Below are positions 30,786 to 38,630 of a DNA stretch of 38,693 bases, one piece after another. A program made the translations under genes and the position numbers. The first letter of the stretch is position 1. Each line of letters opens with the position of its first letter. Source of the DNA: Pseudonocardia sp. MH-G8 (GTDB lineage: Bacteria > Actinomycetota > Actinomycetes > Mycobacteriales > Pseudonocardiaceae); assembly GCF_002262885.1 (NCBI RefSeq), contig NZ_NKYF01000048.1, positions 1 through 38,693 on the forward strand, in the 5' to 3' direction. Below the pieces are notes generated by a model. That model made no database searches. It worked only from the letters and a program-made list of their open reading frames with translations, and was not told the DNA's origin.

Positions 30786-31847
30786 ATGACGTCGAGGCTG
30801 TCGAGGCTGCGGTTCATCGACGCCCGGCGCACCGCCGGTCCGGTCCGCCGCAAGGTCCGGTCCCGCGGCGTTCCGCCCGCACTGGCCCAGCACGAGATCT
30901 TCTACTCGGAGGACGTGCGCTCGGCCGCCCAGATGCTGGGCAAGGTGCTCTCCCCCGGTTCGCTCACACTGTTCAGCCCGGGTGAGCGGGGGTTCGCGGC
31001 GAGCCTGTTCGGCGTGCGGCTTCGCGATATCAGCATGCTCTACCTCGACCTGACCGTCGCCGCAACGCTCGACATCCCGGTCCTCGGTCCGTACTTCACG
31101 ATCTGCATGCCGACCAACGGCCGGGTCATGTGCCACGGGAAGGAGATCACGATCGAGGCGAACACGGTCCAGGCGCTGGTCACGAGCCCCGGCCCGGGCG
31201 TCCGGATGGAGTTCGGCCACGACTCGCCGGTCCTGGTGATCCGCATCGAGGAGCCGCCACTGGCCGCGCACCTCACCAGGCTGATCGGGAGGACCCTGCC
31301 GCACCCCATCGCCTTCGAGCCGGCGTTCGACCTCGCCGAGGAGGCGGCGATGCGGTGGAACACGGCGGTGCAGCTGCTGCACGCGGAGGTGTACTACGCA
31401 GGCTCGCTCGTCCAGCGCGGTCAGGGGATCGGTGCGATCGAGGAGCTGCTGATGAGCAGCCTCCTGCACCTGCAGCCCTCCAACTACCACCACGAGTTCA
31501 CGACGCCCGTGGTGCGCGCCGAACGCCGGGTGATCACGGAGGCGACCGACTTCATCGAGGCGCACCTGAGCGAGCGGATCACGCTGGAGATGATCGCGCG
31601 CAGCGTCCACCTGAGCGTACGATCCGTCCAGCAGGCCTTCCACGACGAGCTGGGCCTCAGCCCCGTCGCCTACATCCGCGAGCGACGCCTGACGCGTTCC
31701 CGCGAGGAACTCACCGATGCACTGCCGACCGACGGCGTGACCGTCACCAGCGTCGCTCAACGCTGGGGCATGCACCACCTGGGCAACTTCTCGGTCGAGT
31801 ACCGCAAGAGATGGGGCGAGACGCCGTCGGAGACCCTGCGCCGGTGA
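30786..31847 (+). CDS. AraC-family transcriptional regulator
   Basis: The protein has 353 residues. The N-terminal half is a cupin-like AraC-binding domain (residues about 30-170: FYSEDVRSAAQMLGKVLSPG, GPYFTICMPTNGRVMCHGKE). The C-terminal 100 residues hold two helix-turn-helix motifs: FIEAHLSERITLEMIARSVH with LSVRSVQQAFHDELGLSPVA, then TSVAQRWGMHHLGNFSVEYR. ATG 30786 is preceded by GGAG; an upstream in-frame ATG would add a Cys-rich run without family match. It heads the plus-strand hyp group and is divergent from a DUF1641 gene, so it probably controls hydrogenase or hyp expression. The effector is unknown. Confidence 0.9.
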   Translation: MTSRLSRLRFIDARRTAGPVRRKVRSRGVPPALAQHEIFYSEDVRSAAQMLGKVLSPGSLTLFSPGERGFAASLFGVRLRDISMLYLDLTVAATLDIPVLGPYFTICMPTNGRVMCHGKEITIEANTVQALVTSPGPGVRMEFGHDSPVLVIRIEEPPLAAHLTRLIGRTLPHPIAFEPAFDLAEEAAMRWNTAVQLLHAEVYYAGSLVQRGQGIGAIEELLMSSLLHLQPSNYHHEFTTPVVRAERRVITEATDFIEAHLSERITLEMIARSVHLSVRSVQQAFHDELGLSPVAYIRERRLTRSREELTDALPTDGVTVTSVAQRWGMHHLGNFSVEYRKRWGETPSETLRR

Positions 31848-31887
31848 CCCCGCCGCCCGGACTGTCCGCTGAACTCAGGAGGTCGAC

Positions 31888-32226
31888 GTGCACGAGCTCT
31901 CGATCTGTCGTGCCATCACCAAGCTCGTCGAACGCCACGCGGCGGGCAGCACGGTCCGTACCGTCCGGCTCCGGGTCGGCGAGCTGCGCCAGATCGTTCC
32001 GGACACGCTCACCTACTGCTGGGAGCTCGTGACGGAGGGTTCGGATCTCGAGTCGGCGACGCTCGAGATCGAGCGCGTACCCGCGGCGATCCGCTGCGCT
32101 GGATGCTCTCACGAACACACCCTCACCGAACCGGTTCTCGTCTGCCCGAATTGCCAGGGTAAAGACGTCGAGATCGTGGCCGGCGAGGAATTCCTCATCA
32201 CTTCTCTCGACCTCATGGAGGTATGA
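31888..32226 (+). CDS. hypA: Nickel metallochaperone HypA
   Basis: The protein has 112 residues. It begins MHELSICRAITKLVERHA, with His2 and Glu3 of the Ni site, and carries a zinc-binding loop with CAGC and CPNC. HypA delivers nickel with HypB to the hydrogenase large subunit. The GTG start at 31888 follows AGGAGGT and gives the conserved first residues. The stop overlaps the hypB ATG (ATGA). The cluster thus holds all of hypA-hypF, split over two strands. Confidence 0.96.
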   Translation: MHELSICRAITKLVERHAAGSTVRTVRLRVGELRQIVPDTLTYCWELVTEGSDLESATLEIERVPAAIRCAGCSHEHTLTEPVLVCPNCQGKDVEIVAGEEFLITSLDLMEV

Positions 32227-33062
32227 CGCTCGTGGGCCGTTTCCACAGACACGACGAGAACCACAACGACCCCGGGAACGGCCATGGCCACGGCCACGAC
32301 GCCCCCGTCGGAGATCACTCCGGATACACGACCGGGTCCGATCGGATCGAGATCCTCGAGCGCATCTTCGACGAGAACGACCAGACCGCGGACGCGAACC
32401 GGGCGGACTTCGATCAGGCGGACGTCCTGGCCGTGAACCTGATGTCGTCCCCGGGCGCGGGAAAGACCGCGCTCCTGCGGCAGACGCTCATGCGACTGCG
32501 CAACCACCTGCGGGTCGGCATCGTCGAGGGCGACATCGAGACGAGCATCGACGCAGACCGCCTGACGGGCCTCGGCGCTGAGGTCGCACTCCTCAACACC
32601 GCGAACGGCTTCGGCGGCGAATGCCATCTGGACGCACCGATGGTCCGTTCCGCCCTGCCCCGGCTCCCGCTCGGTGACCTGGACCTGGTCATCGTCGAGA
32701 ACGTGGGGAACCTCGTGTGCCCGGCCGAGTTCCACGTCGGCGAGCACAATCGGGCCATGGTCTACTCGATCACGGAGGGCGAGGAGAAGCCGCTGAAGTA
32801 CCCCGTGATGTTCCGATCCGTCGATCTCGTGCTGGTCAACAAGGTGGACCTGCTCCCGCACCTCGACTTCGACATCGAGGCCTTCTACCGCAACCTCCGG
32901 AACGTCAATCCGGGCGTCGAGGCCATCGAGACGAGCGCACGAACCGGATCCGGGATCGACCTGTGGTGCTCGTGGCTGACCGCTCGACACGCGGAGCTCG
33001 CCGCGGCCCGCGCCCTTCCCGCGAGCGCGGCCGGCATCTCCCCGGGCGCCTCCCCCGCATAG
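32223..33062 (+). CDS. hypB: Nickel insertion GTPase HypB
   Basis: The protein has 279 residues. A His-rich N-terminus (FHRHDENHNDPGNGHGHGHD, residues about 7-26) can store or bind nickel. The SIMIBI-class GTPase domain shows the P-loop LMSSPGAGKTALL, EGDIETSIDADRL (switch), VIVENVGNLVCPAEF and the guanine-binding NKVD. HypB uses GTP hydrolysis to drive nickel transfer with HypA. ATG 32223 overlaps the hypA stop. A broken second hypB fragment is at 29432-29651. A gap of 83 nt separates it from the GlpX-like gene, which is probably in the same transcript. Confidence 0.96.
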   Translation: MTLVGRFHRHDENHNDPGNGHGHGHDAPVGDHSGYTTGSDRIEILERIFDENDQTADANRADFDQADVLAVNLMSSPGAGKTALLRQTLMRLRNHLRVGIVEGDIETSIDADRLTGLGAEVALLNTANGFGGECHLDAPMVRSALPRLPLGDLDLVIVENVGNLVCPAEFHVGEHNRAMVYSITEGEEKPLKYPVMFRSVDLVLVNKVDLLPHLDFDIEAFYRNLRNVNPGVEAIETSARTGSGIDLWCSWLTARHAELAAARALPASAAGISPGASPA

Positions 33063-33145
33063 GTGATTCGGCGGGACCGATCGATCAGTTGACTGTCCAC
33101 GATCGCTGCGGTGGCGCTCGGCACCGAGGACCGGACAGGAGTGAC

Positions 33146-34165
33146 ATGGCCCCCATCACCGAACGCGCGGCCAGACCCGCCCCGGATCGCAATCTCGCAC
33201 TGGAACTGGTCCGGGTCACCGAGGCCGCCGCGATGGCCACCGGCCGCTGGGTCGGTCGCAACGACCCGGCCGGTGCGCTCACCGCAGCCGTCGAGGCGAT
33301 GCGCGCCATGATCGGCACGGTCGAGATGGCCGGCACGGTGGTGATCGGCGATGGCCCCGACTGCGACACCGACGGTGAGGTGCGGCTCGCCCGCGGTGAG
33401 CTCGTCGGCGAAGGCACCGGCGCCGCCTACGACATCGCCGCCGATCCCGTGGACGGCATCACGTTCACGACCAAGGGGCTGGCGAACGCGGTCTCCGTCC
33501 TCGCGGTCGCGCCACGAGGGGCCCTGTTCGATCCGTCGGCCTGCGCCCGGATGGACGTGCTCGTCGCGGGGCGCGAGGCGCGGGAGCACGTCGACCTGCG
33601 ACAGCCGGTGCGCGACAACGTGCAGCGGCTCGCGAAGGTGCGGCAGTGTCACGTGGAGGACGTCACGGTCGGCATGCTCGCTCGGCCCCATCACGAGGAA
33701 CGCGCCCGCGAGGTGCGCGACGCCGGCGCGCGGATCCGCTTCCTCACCGGTGGTGAGGTCACCGCGGCCATCGTCGCCGCGAGCCCGCAGACCGGGATCG
33801 ACCTGCTGATCGGCAGCGGCGGCACCGCGGAGAGCGTCATCGCAGCCTGCGCCGTCAAGTGCCTCGGTGGCACGCTGCAGGGCACACCGGCTCCGGCCGA
33901 CGGCCCGGAGCTCGCGCGCCTGCAGGACGCCGGGATCGATGCGGAAGCCGTGCTCGACGTCGACGATCTCGTTCGCGGTGACGATGTGTTCTTCGTCCTC
34001 ACGGGGATCACCGACGGCGAGCTCGTCCGCGGGGTCCGGTACGGACCAGACGTCGCGACCACCGATTCGCTGGCGATGCGCGCGCGCAGCGGCACCGTCC
34101 GGCGGATGCAGAGCGACCACCGGCTCGACCGGCTCGCCCGCTACAGCGCGGTCGACTACCAGTAG
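33146..34165 (+). CDS. glpX: GlpX-like (class II) fructose-bisphosphatase homologue with altered metal loop
   Basis: The protein has 339 residues and is homologous to GlpX over its whole length (NLALELVRVTEAAAMATGRW, LANAVSVLAVAPRGALFDPS, DLLIGSGGTAESVIAACAVK, DDVFFVLTGITDGEL). Compared with E. coli GlpX from memory, the metal-site loop GEGEIDEAPML is replaced by GDGPDCDTDGEV (Asp69 for the metal Glu57). DPIEGT has become DPVDGI (Asp103 for Glu88), and GRGDK has become GRNDP. Asp40 and Asp100 are kept. These are mostly conservative swaps, so activity is possible but not assured. ATG 33146 has AGGAG upstream. A class I FBPase in the cbb operon makes this one dispensable. Confidence 0.8.
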   Translation: MAPITERAARPAPDRNLALELVRVTEAAAMATGRWVGRNDPAGALTAAVEAMRAMIGTVEMAGTVVIGDGPDCDTDGEVRLARGELVGEGTGAAYDIAADPVDGITFTTKGLANAVSVLAVAPRGALFDPSACARMDVLVAGREAREHVDLRQPVRDNVQRLAKVRQCHVEDVTVGMLARPHHEERAREVRDAGARIRFLTGGEVTAAIVAASPQTGIDLLIGSGGTAESVIAACAVKCLGGTLQGTPAPADGPELARLQDAGIDAEAVLDVDDLVRGDDVFFVLTGITDGELVRGVRYGPDVATTDSLAMRARSGTVRRMQSDHRLDRLARYSAVDYQ

Positions 34166-34256
34166 CACCGCCCACGGACGTCACGCACCGCGTGGCCACC
34201 GCACATCAGGTCGGAGCGCTCAACCGACATGCGAGACGAACAGAAAGAGGTGAACG

Positions 34257-34691
34257 GTGCGGATCGCGGACATTCTGACGTACAAGGGCCGGACGGTGCA
34301 CACGGTTCTCCCGTACTCCGACGTGGAAGCGGCGGTGCACGCGCTGCACGGTGCCGGGGTCGGGGCACTGCTGGTGTGCGACGACGACGGCAAGATCTGC
34401 GGGATCGTGTCGGAACGCGACATCGTCCGTGCGCTGGTCACGCGCGGCTCGCAGCTGCTGAGGGCCTCGGTGGCGGACGTCATGACCCGCAATGTGGCGA
34501 CCTGTGGGCCCGATGACTCGCTGACCCACGCGATGGCGCAGATGACTCGCGGCCGCTTCCGGCACCTGCCGGTGCTCGACAAGGGTGAGCTGGTGGGGCT
34601 GGTGAGCATCGGTGACCTCGTCAAGCACCGGCTGCGGGAGATGGAGCTCCAGACCGGGGTGCTGCGCGACCTCGTCATCGCCAAGAGCTGA
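34257..34691 (+). CDS. CBS-pair protein
   Basis: The protein has 144 residues and consists almost wholly of two CBS domains: IADILTYKGRTVHTVLPYSD to GIVSERDIVRALVTRG, and SVADVMTRNVATCGPDDSLT to LVGLVSIGDLVKHRL. Such pairs bind adenosine nucleotides (AMP, ATP, sometimes SAM) and act as energy sensors. The C-terminal helix (REMELQTGVLRDLVIAKS) is typical of stand-alone CBS-pair proteins. The GTG start follows GAGGTG. Placed between GlpX-like and aldolase-like genes, it may tune one of them or another partner to cell energy state; this is inference. Confidence 0.88.
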   Translation: MRIADILTYKGRTVHTVLPYSDVEAAVHALHGAGVGALLVCDDDGKICGIVSERDIVRALVTRGSQLLRASVADVMTRNVATCGPDDSLTHAMAQMTRGRFRHLPVLDKGELVGLVSIGDLVKHRLREMELQTGVLRDLVIAKS

Positions 34692-34746
34692 GCACCGGGT
34701 CGCGGCCCCGGAGTGTCCGACGTGCTGCCGACCGGAGGTACATCCG

Positions 34747-35784
34747 ATGGGGGTTGAGCCGGGAGCGTCGCGCGGCCTCGAGCAGCTACGCCGGACCGCG
34801 CGCCTTCTCGTCGGTGACGGGCGCGGGATCCTCGTCGCCGACGAGAGCCCCGCCGCGATGACGGTTCGCCTCGAGAAGGCCGGTGTGTCCTCGACACCGG
34901 GGAACCGCCGGGCGTTCCGCGAGCTCCTCGTCACGACCCCGGACCTGAACGAGGGGATCAGCGGCGTGATCCTCTGCGACGAGACGTTCCGCCAGCGGGC
35001 CTCGGACGGCCGGACATTCCCGAGGCTGGTGGGCGACCTCGGGATGGTGCCCGGTGTCGCCGTCGACACAGGCGTGCACCTGCTCGCCGGGACTGCCGGC
35101 GAGGCGATCACCGAGGGCGTGGATTCCGTCGGGCCGCGCCTGGCGCGGTACCGCGCACTCGGGGCCCGGTTCGCGAAGTGGCGCACCGTCTTCCAGGTCG
35201 GCGCGGGGCGGCCGAGCATGGCGGCGCTGCGCGCGAACGCCCAGTCGACGGCACGCTTCGCCGCGGCCAGCCAGGCCGCGGGCGTCGTGCCCGTCGTCGA
35301 ACCCAGGGTTCTCGTGGACGGCGCGAACTCCCACAGTGAGTGTGCGGAGGCGACGCTGAAGATCCTTCGACACACATTCCGCGCGCTGGGCGACGCGCGC
35401 GTGGACGCGGGCGCCGTCGTGCTGCGGCCGACCATGGTGGTCTCGGGCGCGTACACGAGGCGACGCTGCTCTCCCGCCGCGGTGGCTCGGCGCTGCGTCA
35501 GGACTCTCGTGGCCGCGGTCCCGAACGAGCTTGCGGGCGTGGCGTTCATGTCGGGCGGGTTGCCGCCGGCGGTCGCCGCCACGAACCTTGCCGCGATGCA
35601 GGGCGTGGACGCCCCGTGGCCGCGCACCTTCGCCTTCGGCGGCGCACTCGTCATCTCGCCGCTGCTGGCGTGGCTCGGCGAACCCGCTCGCGTGGCCCTC
35701 GGGCAGGCGGTGCTCTCGGTGGGTGTCGAGCGCACCGTGCGGGGCCTCGCGCCCGCCCGACCCGCCAGGCGCCCGTTCGCCTGA
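34747..35784 (+). CDS. Class I fructose-bisphosphate aldolase homologue lacking the Schiff-base lysine
   Basis: The protein has 345 residues and aligns with class I aldolases throughout. Kept, by rabbit aldolase A numbering in brackets: Asp32 (D33), Arg41 (R42), Lys144 (K146), Arg146 (R148), Glu185 (E187), Ser269 (S271) in FMSGG. Changed: the Schiff-base Lys229 is Arg227 (VVLRPTMV instead of LLKPNMV), Lys107 is Ala105, Lys41 is Val40, Glu189 is Arg187, and phosphate-binding Arg303 is Gly299. The codon at the Lys site is CGG, so a single-base error from AAG is not enough. Classical aldolase activity is doubtful. ATG 34747 has GGAGGT upstream. Last gene of the plus-strand group, convergent with cbbX. 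Confidence 0.85.
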   Translation: MGVEPGASRGLEQLRRTARLLVGDGRGILVADESPAAMTVRLEKAGVSSTPGNRRAFRELLVTTPDLNEGISGVILCDETFRQRASDGRTFPRLVGDLGMVPGVAVDTGVHLLAGTAGEAITEGVDSVGPRLARYRALGARFAKWRTVFQVGAGRPSMAALRANAQSTARFAAASQAAGVVPVVEPRVLVDGANSHSECAEATLKILRHTFRALGDARVDAGAVVLRPTMVVSGAYTRRRCSPAAVARRCVRTLVAAVPNELAGVAFMSGGLPPAVAATNLAAMQGVDAPWPRTFAFGGALVISPLLAWLGEPARVALGQAVLSVGVERTVRGLAPARPARRPFA

Positions 35785-35801
35785 ACGCCCCGACCCGCGC
35801 G

Positions 35802-36782
35802 TCACCCCGAGCGCACCGTCTTGCCCGCGGCGTCGTCGCCGAACACCCGGCTGGCCAGCAGGTCCTCCGGCTCGATCGTGGTCAGCGCCGCGAGGTCGAC
35901 CATGGGGTCCGCCCGGGCGACGAGCCTGCGCGCCTGCCGCAGACGGGCCCGCTCCATGGCGTTCCGGACGCTGCGCGCGTTGGCGAACCAGGGTTGCCCG
36001 ACGCGCCGCTCCAGGTACTCGCGCAACACCACGCGCGCCTGATCCGACAGGCCGTAGGACAGCTCGCCGGTCATCCCGACGGCGATCTGTTCCAGCTCGG
36101 TGACGGTGAAGTCCGGGAACGTGACGTGGTGCGCGATCCGGCTCTGCATGCCGGGGTTCGCCGCGAAGAACGTGTCCATCCGGTCGGCGTACCCGGCCAG
36201 GATGACCACGAGATCGTCGCGGTTGCTCTCCATCACCTGCAGCAGGATCTCGATCGACTCCGAGCCGTAGTCGCGGTCGTTCTCCACCTTGTAGAGGTAG
36301 TACGCCTCGTCGATGAACAGCACGCCGCCCATGGCGCGCTTGATGACGTCCTTCGTCTTCGGGGCGGTGTGGCCGACGTACTCGCCGACGAGATCATCGC
36401 GGGTGACGCTCACCAGGTGTCCGCGGCGCACGTAGCCCAGCCGGTGCAGCAGATCGGCCATCCGCAGCGCGACCGTCGTCTTGCCGGTGCCCGGGTTGCC
36501 GGTGAAGCACATGTGCAGGGTCGGGCGGGTGGCCACGATCCCGTACCGCTCGCGCACGCGGTCGACCAGCAGCAGGGCCGCGACCTCCGCGATGCGCGTC
36601 TTCACCGGCGCCAGGCCGACCAGTTCGGTGTCGAGCCGCTCCAGCACGTCGTCGATACCGGACTCCCGGCGCGCCGCGGCCAGGTCGACCACGGCGCCCG
36701 GGGGCAGGAGCTCGACGCGTTCCTCGTCCTCGACGGCCGATCCGAAGGCAGGTCGTGGGGTGCCGCTCTGCGCGGTCGACAC
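35802..36782 (-). CDS. cbbX: Red-type RuBisCO activase CbbX
   Basis: The protein has 326 residues of the AAA+ family. Walker A is CFTGNPGTGKTTVALRM, Walker B is GGVLFIDEAYYLY, and sensor/arginine-finger segments are DDLVVILAGYADRMDTFF and NPGMQSRIAHHVTFPDF. CbbX uses ATP to pull the C-terminal tail of red-type CbbL and release inhibitory sugar phosphates. The extended N-terminus (about 45 residues before the conserved IDDVLERLDTELVGLAPVK) is variable. The GTG start lies one base after the cbbS stop, so the two are translationally coupled. The 17 bases to the convergent aldolase gene hold no clear terminator. Confidence 0.95.
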   Translation of the reverse strand: MSTAQSGTPRPAFGSAVEDEERVELLPPGAVVDLAAARRESGIDDVLERLDTELVGLAPVKTRIAEVAALLLVDRVRERYGIVATRPTLHMCFTGNPGTGKTTVALRMADLLHRLGYVRRGHLVSVTRDDLVGEYVGHTAPKTKDVIKRAMGGVLFIDEAYYLYKVENDRDYGSESIEILLQVMESNRDDLVVILAGYADRMDTFFAANPGMQSRIAHHVTFPDFTVTELEQIAVGMTGELSYGLSDQARVVLREYLERRVGQPWFANARSVRNAMERARLRQARRLVARADPMVDLAALTTIEPEDLLASRVFGDDAAGKTVRSG

Positions 36783-36783
36783 G

Positions 36784-37209
36784 TCACTCCGGCCGGTACC
36801 GGTCCCCGGAGGGACGGTCGGTGGCGTAGGCGCGCGTGGTGTAGCGGATCCGGCGGTCCTCGACCTCCTGTCGCTCGAGCCGGAAGCCCGGCTCCTGCGC
36901 CGGCCGCTGCACGATGAACGACAGCGCGGTGGTCTGGCGCCCCAGCCGTGCGTCGTAGGCGTTGAGCCGGACGTAGTGGCCGGGCTTGGCCGCCCGGCAG
37001 GCGTTGACCTCCATCAGCACCCCGGCAGGGTCCTTGAGGTCGAACATCGGCAGGCCCCACATCTCCCAGTACACGTTGCGCGGGTGGGGGTCATCGGTGA
37101 ACTCGACCGACAGCGGCCAGTTGTTGTCGATGCAGTACTCGATCTGTTTGGTGATCTCCTCGTCGGTGAAGTCGGGCAGGTACGCGAAGGTGCCCTGGGT
37201 GACACGCAT
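36784..37209 (-). CDS. cbbS: RuBisCO small subunit (red-type form I)
   Basis: The protein has 141 residues. It begins MRVTQGTFAYLPDFTDEEIT and contains KQIEYCIDNNWPLSVEFTDD and YWEMWGLPMFDLKDPAGVL. It has the C-terminal extension (FIVQRPAQEPGFRLERQEVE) that forms the extra beta-hairpin typical of red-type form I enzymes. It starts at ATG 37209, 11 nt after the cbbL stop; the ribosome site GAGGAG overlaps that stop. It completes an L8S8 holoenzyme with CbbL. Confidence 0.96.
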   Translation of the reverse strand: MRVTQGTFAYLPDFTDEEITKQIEYCIDNNWPLSVEFTDDPHPRNVYWEMWGLPMFDLKDPAGVLMEVNACRAAKPGHYVRLNAYDARLGRQTTALSFIVQRPAQEPGFRLERQEVEDRRIRYTTRAYATDRPSGDRYRPE

Positions 37210-37220
37210 GTTCTGGCTCC

Positions 37221-38630
37221 TCAGAGGGCGGTCGGCGTCGAGACGACGTCGGCGGTGTCGGTGGATTCGTAGTCGAAGGTGATGTCGCCCCAGGTGGCCA
37301 GGGCCATGTCGAGGGACCGGCACTTCGCGGCCGCCTTCTTGAGGATGTCCGGGCCCTCCGCGGCGTAGTCGCGGCCCTCGTTCCGGGCCTTGACCATCGC
37401 CTCCAGCGCCACCCGGTTCGCTTCGGCACCGGCCGCGATCCCCATGGGGTGACCGATCGTGCCGCCACCGAACTGCAGGATGACGTCGTCGCCGAAGAGG
37501 TCCAGCAGCTGGTGCATCTGCCCGGCGTGGATCCCGCCGGAGGCCACCGGCATGACCGGGGCAAGCGACTGCCAGTCCTGGTCGAAGTACAGGCCCTTGA
37601 CCGGGTCGGCGGGGATGTGGTCCGCGCGCAGGATGTCGTAGAATCCGAGGGTCGTGTTCTTGTCGCCCTCGAGCTTCCCGACGACCGTGCCGGCGTGGAT
37701 GTGGTCCACCCCGGCCAACCGCATCCACTTGGCGATCACCCGGAAGCTCACGCCGTGGGACTTCTGCCGCGTGTAGGTGCCGTGTCCTGCGCGGTGCAGG
37801 TGCAGGATCACCCCGTTCTTCCTGGCCCAGTTCGCCATCGACTGGATCGCGGTGTAGCCGACCGTCAGGTCGATCATGACGACGATCGAGCCGAGCTCCT
37901 TGGCGAAGTCCGCCCGCTCGTACATCTCCTCCATCGTCCCGGCGGTGACGTTGAGGTAGTGGCCCTTGATCTCACCGGTCTCGGCCTGGGCGCGGTTGAT
38001 CGCCTCCATGCAGAACAGGAAGCGGTCCCGCCACCGCATGAACGGCTGCGAGTTGATGTTCTCGTCGTCCTTGGTGAAGTCCAGGCCGCCGCGCAGCGCC
38101 TCGTAGACGACGCGCCCGTAGTTGCGGGCCGACAGGCCCAGCTTCGGCTTGGTGGTGGCGCCGAGCAGCGGGCGCCCGTGCTTGTTCAGGTACTCGCGCT
38201 CCATGACGATGCCGTGCGCGGGACCCTGGAACGTCTTCACGTACGCGACGGGGATCCGCATGTCCTCCAGGCGCAGCGCCTTGAGCGGCTTGAACCCGAA
38301 CACGTTGCCGATGATCGAGCTCGTCAGGTTGGCGATCGAGCCCTCCTCGAAGAGGTCGATCTCGTAGGCGATCCGCGCGATGTACTGCCCTGGCGTGCCC
38401 GGCACGGCCTCGACCGAGTAGCACTTGGCCTGGTAGTGGTCGTGGGCGGTGAGCCGGTCCGTCCAGACCACCGTCCACGTCGCGGTGCTCGACTCGCCCG
38501 CCACGGCGGCGCCCGCCTCCTCCGGCGGCACCCCCTCCTGCGGGGTGATCCGGAAGGCGCACAGGACGTCGGTGTCCTTCGGGACGTAGGGCGTGTCCTG
38601 TAAGGGTTGTGACCTGCCGTCGGTGATCAT
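37221..38630 (-). CDS. cbbL: RuBisCO large subunit (red-type form I), N-terminus replaced by IS-derived codons
   Basis: The frame gives 469 residues. Catalytic features are intact: GESSTATWTVVW (Glu60/Thr65/Trp66 region), TTKPKLGLS (Lys175 region), GGLDFTKDDENINSQPF (the carbamylated Lys201 and Mg ligands), HRAGHGTY, loop 6 GTVVGKLEGD and VASGGIHAGQ. Homology starts only at DTPYVPKDTDVL. Red-type proteins have about 25-30 residues before this (ending MGYWDxDY). The first 11 codons here (MITDGRSQPLQ) lie in foreign DNA that also carries a transposase start on the other strand. So an IS has inserted at about 38598/38599, removing the native promoter, start and N-terminal segment. A chimeric protein could still be made from ATG 38630. 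Confidence 0.9.
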   Translation of the reverse strand: MITDGRSQPLQDTPYVPKDTDVLCAFRITPQEGVPPEEAGAAVAGESSTATWTVVWTDRLTAHDHYQAKCYSVEAVPGTPGQYIARIAYEIDLFEEGSIANLTSSIIGNVFGFKPLKALRLEDMRIPVAYVKTFQGPAHGIVMEREYLNKHGRPLLGATTKPKLGLSARNYGRVVYEALRGGLDFTKDDENINSQPFMRWRDRFLFCMEAINRAQAETGEIKGHYLNVTAGTMEEMYERADFAKELGSIVVMIDLTVGYTAIQSMANWARKNGVILHLHRAGHGTYTRQKSHGVSFRVIAKWMRLAGVDHIHAGTVVGKLEGDKNTTLGFYDILRADHIPADPVKGLYFDQDWQSLAPVMPVASGGIHAGQMHQLLDLFGDDVILQFGGGTIGHPMGIAAGAEANRVALEAMVKARNEGRDYAAEGPDILKKAAAKCRSLDMALATWGDITFDYESTDTADVVSTPTAL

